From NCBI GenBank assembly GCA_947175005.1, contig CAMWLD010000010.1, forward strand, positions 1 through 17,118: a stretch of DNA of 17,118 nucleotides, read 5' to 3'. The DNA comes from an uncultured Ruminococcus sp. GTDB taxonomy: Bacteria > Bacillota > Clostridia > Oscillospirales > Ruminococcaceae. Made by a program: the position numbers and the translations under genes. The notes under the pieces are model-generated. The model was not told the origin of the DNA and made no database searches. It was given only the letters and a program-made list of their open reading frames with translations. Positions 13,161-17,118 of the stretch are shown one piece after another (within the stretch, counting starts at the first letter, position 1; each line of letters begins with the position of its first letter).

Positions 13161-13655
13161 CTATCTGCGCCTTGATGTGTTCCTGCGCTTGCTGTCGATA
13201 TTTTTCTTTATATCGCTCATGCGCTCGTCGGAGCTTGCTTTGAATTTGTTCATCATATCTTCAAAGGCCGATTCGGGTGTCGGCGGCTCTTTCGGGGCGG
13301 CTTTTTCAGCGGGTTTGCGGCCTTGGCCGTTTTTGCTGCTCTTGCCCGAGCCTTGCCCGCCCTTGCCGGCGCTGCGGCTCTGCCCGTTTGAATGGTTTGC
13401 CGGGGCTTTCTTTGGCGGTGGGGGAAGTGCCTTTTTTATGGACAGGGAAATTTTCCCCTCCTCGGATATGCCAAGCACTTTTACCTTTACCTGCTGCCCC
13501 TCCGTAAGGTGATCCTTTATTTCGTTTACAAATGTGTTGGCAACCTCGGAAATGTGCACCATTCCCGTTACCTTCGGCTCAATCTCAACGAATGCTCCGA
13601 ATTTTGTAATGCCCGTTACCTTGCCCTCGTAAATTTTTCCTACCTCCGGCTGCAT
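13161..13655 (-). CDS. yabR: S1 RNA-binding domain protein (YabR / general stress protein 13 type)
   Basis: The protein has one N-terminal S1 domain (about residues 3-77): MQPEVGKIYEGKVTGITKFG, then VTGMVHISEVANTFV, DHLTEG and GKISLSIKKA. A long basic, low-complexity tail follows, rich in Pro, Lys, Ser and Gly and ending in SKRRNTSRRR. S1 proteins of this kind bind RNA or ribosomes. The start is placed at 13655 because that gives the usual YabR N-terminus and AGGAAAGG lies about 13 nt upstream. An in-frame ATG at 13679 would add eight residues, with a box only 2 nt away. In Bacilli and Clostridia yabR follows divIC directly. Here a calycin-like gene and a terminator hairpin lie between, so it may need its own promoter, which I could not find. 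Confidence 0.85.
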   Translation of the reverse strand: MQPEVGKIYEGKVTGITKFGAFVEIEPKVTGMVHISEVANTFVNEIKDHLTEGQQVKVKVLGISEEGKISLSIKKALPPPPKKAPANHSNGQSRSAGKGGQGSGKSSKNGQGRKPAEKAAPKEPPTPESAFEDMMNKFKASSDERMSDIKKNIDSKRRNTSRRR

Positions 13656-13736
13656 AAGTACAATAAACCCTTTCCTCATATTCCTTGATTTTTGATCCGT
13701 CAGATGCCGTTGCTTGCGGCAGCTGCGGGTATATTC

Positions 13737-13768
13737 AAAAAGCAGGACAGGATTAGCCCTGCTTTTTT
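13737..13768. terminator. Terminator hairpin after the calycin-like gene
   Basis: AAAAGCAGG (13737-13745) pairs with CCTGCTTTT (13758-13766). T-tracts exist on both strands, so it can work either way. It is about 15 nt beyond the stop of the calycin-like gene and separates it from yabR. Confidence 0.75.
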
Positions 13769-13781
13769 GATTTTAGGTATT

Positions 13782-14279
13782 TTATTTTCGCCTTGCATAG
13801 ATGTTGCTGATAACTTTGGATTTGCCGTTTTCCCGAATAATAACATTCTGCCAATGAAAGGAATTTTCCGTGATCTCCGAAAAGATAAAACGGTTATCGG
13901 GATTTTCCAGGACAGTCCCTACAAGTTTGTCATGCTCCTGCTGCCAATTGACATGAATAGTGTAATCCTTGGTGCAGTAGACCATTTTCCAACACTTTTC
14001 GCCAAAGTCAAACTTTCGGAGTGCTGTACCGTATTCTCCGTCCTCCTGGGGATCTGTCAGCCTTTCGGTTCGGGAGGGACAGATGAAAATATCCTGAACA
14101 ACAGAGCCTTCAAGGATTTTTCTGAACAGCCATTCGCCTTTGACGTGCCGGGGGTGTTCATTCTCCAATCCGTCATAATAGTCAAAATCCCAATCTCCTA
14201 TCAGCGGTGCATACCAGTCATAGCCTTGAGAGATTATGTCTGAAGCATTGTCAAACAGTGCCTCGGCAAACATATTCAT
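13782..14279 (-). CDS. Calycin/DUF1579-like hypothetical protein, inserted between divIC and yabR
   Basis: This 165-residue soluble protein looks all-beta. Motifs are APLIGDWDFDYYDG, then KGEWLFRKILEGSVVQDIFICPSR, EYGTALRKFDF, TIHVNWQQEHDKLVGTVLE and RFIFSEITENSFHWQNVI. Alternating Trp and Gly with a G-x-W start and an I-L-x-G-x-x-V-Q-D strand resemble DUF1579 and other calycin-fold barrels. I cannot place it in a named subfamily. The start is set at 14279 (MNMFAEAL) because AAAGGGAG lies 9 nt upstream. The longer frame from 14366 would overlap divIC and has no comparable site. It begins 40 nt after the divIC stop and ends at a terminator, so it is probably transcribed with divIC. It is not a member of the usual cluster and looks like an insertion. 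Confidence 0.8.
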   Translation of the reverse strand: MNMFAEALFDNASDIISQGYDWYAPLIGDWDFDYYDGLENEHPRHVKGEWLFRKILEGSVVQDIFICPSRTERLTDPQEDGEYGTALRKFDFGEKCWKMVYCTKDYTIHVNWQQEHDKLVGTVLENPDNRFIFSEITENSFHWQNVIIRENGKSKVISNIYARRK

Positions 14280-14319
14280 AGGACGAATCTCCCTTTGATT
14301 TTTTAAAAAGTAAAGCCTG

Positions 14320-14670
14320 TCAGTTTCTTGTGGTGTCGTAAAATCTTCTTTCATCCGGGTAAGCATAACCCAGCTTTTCTGTGGCTATGCGCTCCATGTA
14401 TGTACGCTCGTCCTCTTCCTCGAGTATACTCTCGTAGCTGGCGTTCTCTGCTTCCAAAGCAGCTGCCTGCTGCCGCAGAAGCTCCAGCTCCTCCTGCTTT
14501 TCGCTAAGCTCCGCCTTATCACCCAAAATCGAGATAAGACAGGCTATGAACATCACTGCAAGCAGGGGAAGGCTCAAATACCCGATAAGAGGGCGGTTTC
14601 GCCTTTGTTTTTTTTTGTATGCTTTTATCAGCGCCGTTTTCGCTGCGCGCCGCTCTTTATCCTCTGACAT
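14320..14670 (-). CDS. divIC: Septum formation initiator, DivIC/FtsB family
   Basis: This small bitopic division protein acts at the septum with FtsL and DivIB/FtsQ in the divisome. Its 116 residues fit the family. The cytoplasmic N-terminus is basic (KKKQRRNR), one transmembrane helix spans about residues 27-49 (PLIGYLSLPLLAVMFIACLIS), a coiled coil follows (52-87, with EELELLRQQAAALEAEN), and the C-terminal motif is LGYAYPDERRFYD, typical of FtsB/DivIC. A GGAGG box lies 11 nt before the ATG. A sigma-A promoter at 14837-14865 provides vegetative expression independent of yabP-yabQ. The downstream calycin-like gene probably shares its transcript. Confidence 0.9.
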   Translation of the reverse strand: MSEDKERRAAKTALIKAYKKKQRRNRPLIGYLSLPLLAVMFIACLISILGDKAELSEKQEELELLRQQAAALEAENASYESILEEEDERTYMERIATEKLGYAYPDERRFYDTTRN

Positions 14671-14836
14671 TTATCCGAAAACCTCCGCTTTTAATATCGT
14701 TTAAGGCGTCAGGTGTTTTGCCGAACCGCAGCAGCACAAGTGCCCTGCATGGCAAACCCTTTTCCACAGGACTTTTCACGCCCACGGTCAGGTTACATAC
14801 GATCATCATAAAAACACAACATATCTATCCTAATTC

Positions 14837-14865
14837 ATTATACACTTTCACGCAGATTTTTTCAA
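14837..14865 (-). promoter_or_regulatory. Sigma-A promoter of divIC, overlapping the end of yabQ
   Basis: The minus strand reads TTGAAA, a 17-nt spacer, then TATAAT. The -35 box lies in the last codons of yabQ, its stop codon falls in the spacer, and the -10 box lies just past it. The leader to divIC is about 165 nt. Confidence 0.8.
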
Positions 14866-15378
14866 GTCCTTTTGGAAATTTTCTTCATCTTCTTTAATTT
14901 TTTTGGCATTATTCACGAATTTACCTTTTAATTTTTGTAAAATCTTATGAAATATTTTTCCGATAATTTTCCCGACACGGCCGAGTATTTTATTTAATAT
15001 CCTGTAAAGTCTGTCAAATATCCCGTGAAAGATACCCATGACCACCGTTCCCACGGTCAAGAGGTAGATAACGCCCCCAAGAAAAGCTCCTACCCAGTAA
15101 TATCCTCTGACTTCTCCCCCCGCAAAAAGCAGGGAAAAAACATATATGCCGAAGCCGCAAATGCAAAAGAAAACAATGTCCCCCACCGCTGTGGCGGCGC
15201 TGCCTTTAAGGGGAGGCAGCAGCACCCGCAGGGCTCTGAAAACGTCGAACAGCACTCCGAAGCACCCTCCCATGACCACCGACAGCAAAAAAAGCTCTGT
15301 CTGTTCCGCCACCGTGAAGAAAGCCTCTGTTTCGATTTCCTCCAAAAGCCGCAGCATTATCCGCGGATCTGCATTCAT
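14848..15378 (-). CDS. yabQ: Spore cortex biosynthesis membrane protein YabQ
   Basis: This integral membrane protein is needed for spore cortex formation and acts in the mother cell. The 176 residues contain hydrophobic helices at about 29-46 (LFLLSVVMGGCFGVLFDVFR), 64-86 and 93-118, then a long basic tail with ILGRVGKIIGKIFHKI and a charged C-terminus. The motif G-x-x-F-D-x-x-R after helix one is typical of YabQ. The gene sits directly after yabP (46-nt gap) and before divIC, as in Bacillus and most spore-forming Clostridia. The start at 15378 is moderately supported: AAAGGA lies about 13 nt upstream and GGCGGG nearer. The next ATG (15357) has no site. The promoter should be sigma-E upstream of yabP by analogy, but I could not identify a convincing match. 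Confidence 0.87.
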   Translation of the reverse strand: MNADPRIMLRLLEEIETEAFFTVAEQTELFLLSVVMGGCFGVLFDVFRALRVLLPPLKGSAATAVGDIVFFCICGFGIYVFSLLFAGGEVRGYYWVGAFLGGVIYLLTVGTVVMGIFHGIFDRLYRILNKILGRVGKIIGKIFHKILQKLKGKFVNNAKKIKEDEENFQKDLKKSA

Positions 15379-15424
15379 ATCCCGCCGTCAGTCCTTTCCG
15401 TATCTTGAATTTCATGTGAATTTT

Positions 15425-15721
15425 TTATTTTGTTATTTTCCCGAAAATGCTCATAGGACCAGTGACCTTGCTGTCGCCGTACTGAATGGAGGAAATTTCT
15501 CCCTCGATCACCATATCCCCCGTTTCCACCGAAAGGGAGCTGACCCGCAGATCCTTTCCCTTGACCAGCAGTTCACCCAAACAGGTGTACAAAAGCACCT
15601 TTCCCTCGTCAAATTTATCCGTGTCCGTAACGCCGGTGATAGTAAGCGTCCGACGGTTGATAAGCTTTAAGGTCTGCTCGGTTTCCTCGGCGCTTTTTCC
15701 CTTATTTTCCTTGTTGTTCAT
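15425..15721 (-). CDS. yabP: Sporulation protein YabP
   Basis: This 98-residue protein is of the YabP/YqfC family. It contains LKLINRRTLTITGVTDTDKFDEG, then LYTCLGELLVKGKDLRVSSLSVETGDMVIEGEI and SIQYGDSKVTGPMSIFGKI. The hallmarks are N-R-x-x-L-x-I-x-G-V near the N-terminus and L-x-V-x-G-x-x-L, which fits this family of small beta-rich sporulation proteins. GGGAGG lies 6 nt before the ATG. It opens the yabP-yabQ-divIC cluster. The genes usually found just upstream in Bacillus (the yabO/hslR S4-domain gene) are missing and a CPBP protease gene stands there instead. The 148 bp between them are AT-rich with no terminator that I can see. Confidence 0.9.
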   Translation of the reverse strand: MNNKENKGKSAEETEQTLKLINRRTLTITGVTDTDKFDEGKVLLYTCLGELLVKGKDLRVSSLSVETGDMVIEGEISSIQYGDSKVTGPMSIFGKITK

Positions 15722-15869
15722 ATAAAGCCTCCCGTTAAAAAATCATATATATAAATATATAGTTATTTTTTTCGGGAAATATGCTGATAGGCGCCGGTTA
15801 GCAAGGGATATAGGCAGGATTATTGCACTTTGTGAATTTTTGGAAAAATTTTAGTAATGTGCAATTGAT

Positions 15870-16580
15870 TTAGAATAAAGAATTTTTGAAGCGTATTTTA
15901 TTAATTAAAGGTGTAGTCAGCGATAAATCGAAGATTGCCTTATCAAAATACATACAATAATAAATCCCACCAAAATGTAGGAAAGCGGCTGTCCAGAAAC
16001 TTTTTGTATTAATAAATACAAAGCTGAAAATACAGCTTAACAGCAAAACGGTTAAAAATCCTCCGCTTGTAAATACAGAAATAAAAGTATCACTTCGGAT
16101 CCATACCGGAAAATGAATAGCTAAAAACATCAAAGAGTTAATAAATACAGCAAAATACTTTTTCTTATCATCTAACAGAGCATTCAGAAAAAGCCCCCTA
16201 AAAACCATTTCTTCTCCGATACTGACAGAAAGAACCTTAATTACAGTGTTTATTCCGAAGGATTCATTTATTGTAAGCTTACCGTTTGTCACATATTCGT
16301 TCACAATAATAAAAACCGAAAATAAAAGCATTATAGGGACAATTATCCAACATTTTTGGTTTAACAAATACATTTCATCTTTCTTGATGAACATATAGCT
16401 GTTGAAGTGAGAATGTATCAGTACTGCGGGTATGAGCCAAAGGACGAGTTTGAAATATACTTCTTTTGTAAATTCATTCACTCCGAGTTTTGGTTTCAAG
16501 TACAGCTCTAATAAACTCCAAAAACCGTAAAGAATAATGGCATAAATAATAAATGCAGTACGCAGATTTTTTGATCTCAT
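15870..16580 (-). CDS. CPBP-family intramembrane metalloprotease (CAAX/Abi type)
   Basis: This 236-residue multi-pass membrane protein contains the CPBP signature residues: E123-E124 and R128 in SIGEEMVFRGLF, H156 in FLAIHFPVW, and H202 in AAFLHFGG. All putative catalytic or metal-binding positions are therefore present. About seven hydrophobic segments are visible, including 10-27, 43-60, 78-95, 142-158, 166-190 and 196-210. Members include bacteriocin self-immunity proteins and relatives of the Rce1 CAAX protease, and the substrate is unknown. AAGGAG lies 8 nt before the ATG. The gene is visibly more AT-rich than the yab cluster and uses more A/T-ending codons, which suggests later acquisition. 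No bacteriocin gene is seen within the window. Confidence 0.9.
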   Translation of the reverse strand: MRSKNLRTAFIIYAIILYGFWSLLELYLKPKLGVNEFTKEVYFKLVLWLIPAVLIHSHFNSYMFIKKDEMYLLNQKCWIIVPIMLLFSVFIIVNEYVTNGKLTINESFGINTVIKVLSVSIGEEMVFRGLFLNALLDDKKKYFAVFINSLMFLAIHFPVWIRSDTFISVFTSGGFLTVLLLSCIFSFVFINTKSFWTAAFLHFGGIYYCMYFDKAIFDLSLTTPLINKIRFKNSLF

Positions 16581-16666
16581 TTACCTATCTCCTTAAATCT
16601 CGATTTGTCACTTTGGTAATATCACTTCTTTGTTGAAAGTTAAATGATATATTGCAAATTTTATTA

Positions 16667-16713
16667 GTTCAGGCTCTGCATAAAGAATTACGCAGAGCCT
16701 GAACTTTTGATTT
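16667..16713. terminator. Strong 13-bp hairpin, probable terminator
   Basis: GTTCAGGCTCTGC (16667-16679) pairs perfectly with GCAGAGCCTGAAC (16692-16704) across a 12-nt loop. On the plus strand TTTTGATTT follows. It lies just past the stop of the gene remnant at 16728-16859 on the minus strand, where the T-tract is poorer. No plus-strand gene precedes it. Confidence 0.65.
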
Positions 16714-16727
16714 ATCTCTTCCGGCAA

Positions 16728-16859
16728 TCATAATTTGACACCATTCCGCCCCCCGGCTTTCAGCTTAGCTGCATTGCAGAAGTCCTTAGTCTCTTCGGTT
16801 AAACCGCTGAAAATTGCTATAGAATTAATATTTTCCCTCGAGTATAAGATGTAAATTTC
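16728..16859 (-). pseudogene. Possible gene remnant, about 43 codons without a start
   Basis: The minus strand keeps an open frame after a TAA at 16860-16862. It reads EIYILYSRENINSIAIFSGL and continues TEETKDFCNAAKLKAGGRNG to TGA. The composition looks like real protein, with a hydrophobic strand, a Gly turn, and an amphipathic helix with one Cys. There is no ATG and no ribosome binding site. An extended -10 TGGTATAAT lies just upstream with a poor -35 box. I do not recognise the family. It may be the tail of a decayed gene or chance. Confidence 0.3.
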
Positions 16860-17040
16860 TTATATTATACCATATAAATGTTACTAAATTATATATACGG
16901 TAAAAAAAGTCACTGAATATTTATATAATAATTCTCTGTACTTGCAAAGCGGTTGAAGAACTTCAAAGCTCTTTCTCCGCATAAGTGTTATACTACTGCT
17001 GTAAAATGCAAATAAGTTAGTGCATATTTATTATAAAAAA
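16860..17040. other. Gene-free AT-rich stretch at the right edge
   Basis: No gene is supported here. It contains the TGGTATAAT box of the minus strand at 16864-16872 and a short palindrome TTGAAG-AA-CTTCAA near 16952. Nothing else is recognisable before the edge promoter. Confidence 0.5.
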
Positions 17041-17043
17041 CTA

Positions 17044-17072
17044 TTGACATAATTCGGGAAATGTGGTATAAT
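17044..17072 (+). promoter_or_regulatory. Consensus sigma-A promoter pointing out of the window
   Basis: TTGACA, a 17-nt spacer, and TATAAT are all perfect consensus, with an extended TGG before the -10 box. The gene it drives must start beyond position 17118. No start codon with a ribosome binding site is seen before the edge. Confidence 0.85.
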
Positions 17073-17118
17073 TTTGTTATCCAAGGGCATTGTCTTTTTG
17101 GGGTAAATATTTATAAGG

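Noticed and set aside
14280..14366. Longer start of the calycin-like gene at 14366
   Set aside because: It would overlap the end of divIC and has no ribosome binding site. AAAGGGAG precedes the ATG at 14279.
15722..15869. Sigma-E promoter upstream of yabP
   Set aside because: Expected from Bacillus, but no pair of boxes with the right spacing was convincing. GCATATTT near 15776 lacks a matching -35 box.
1..17118. CRISPR array, tRNA, rRNA, transposase or integrase genes
   Set aside because: No regularly spaced repeats, no recognisable RNA-gene sequence and no recombinase motifs were found on either strand.

Overview
The window looks like chromosomal DNA of a spore-forming, probably motile Clostridium-class Firmicute, most likely near the Oscillospirales/Ruminococcaceae. 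The grounds are a yabP-yabQ-divIC-yabR sporulation and division cluster, DUF1540 and DUF5050 proteins, strong GGAGG-type ribosome binding sites, sigma-A promoters with TGN-extended -10 boxes, and one promoter of the flagellar sigma-D type. The taxonomic call is inference. Most genes lie on the minus strand. The plus-strand exceptions are a three-gene paralogous operon, a small DUF1540 gene and an edge promoter.

Left part (1-7845, all minus). Reading in the direction of transcription from the right: phenylacetate-CoA ligase, a small unknown protein, a secreted DUF5050/TolB-like propeller protein, two VOC (glyoxalase-fold) genes of which the second is frameshifted, an MreB-family actin, a DarB-like CBS-pair protein, and proA running off the left edge. 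A terminator-plus-promoter module of about 190 bp occurs twice, flanking the VOC pair. This suggests the VOC cassette was inserted between the DUF5050 gene and mreB with duplication of the module. Between the VOC genes and the left module copy is a hairpin-rich stretch of unknown origin.

Middle part (7846-11585). A gene-free AT-rich region carries a sigma-A promoter for paaK (minus) and, on the plus strand, an exact match to the sigma-D (FliA-type) consensus TAAA-N15-GCCGATAT. The latter sits 65 bp upstream of three tandem paralogous genes of about 305-320 codons that I cannot assign to a family. They share two conserved blocks around a variable middle, have no signal peptide, and end in a clear terminator. 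This sigma-D-driven triplet is the best candidate for an undescribed, motility-linked system. A 56-codon DUF1540 gene follows, then a bidirectional terminator shared with a convergent EAL-HDOD gene.

Right part (11586-17118, minus). A catalytically degenerate EAL plus HDOD signalling protein has its own sigma-A promoter. Next is the yabP-yabQ-divIC-yabR cluster, interrupted by an unrelated calycin-like gene between divIC and yabR. divIC has a private sigma-A promoter overlapping the end of yabQ, so division and sporulation expression can be separated. An AT-rich CPBP-family membrane protease gene lies upstream. The last 540 bp hold a 13-bp hairpin, a probable gene remnant and a consensus plus-strand sigma-A promoter pointing out of the window.
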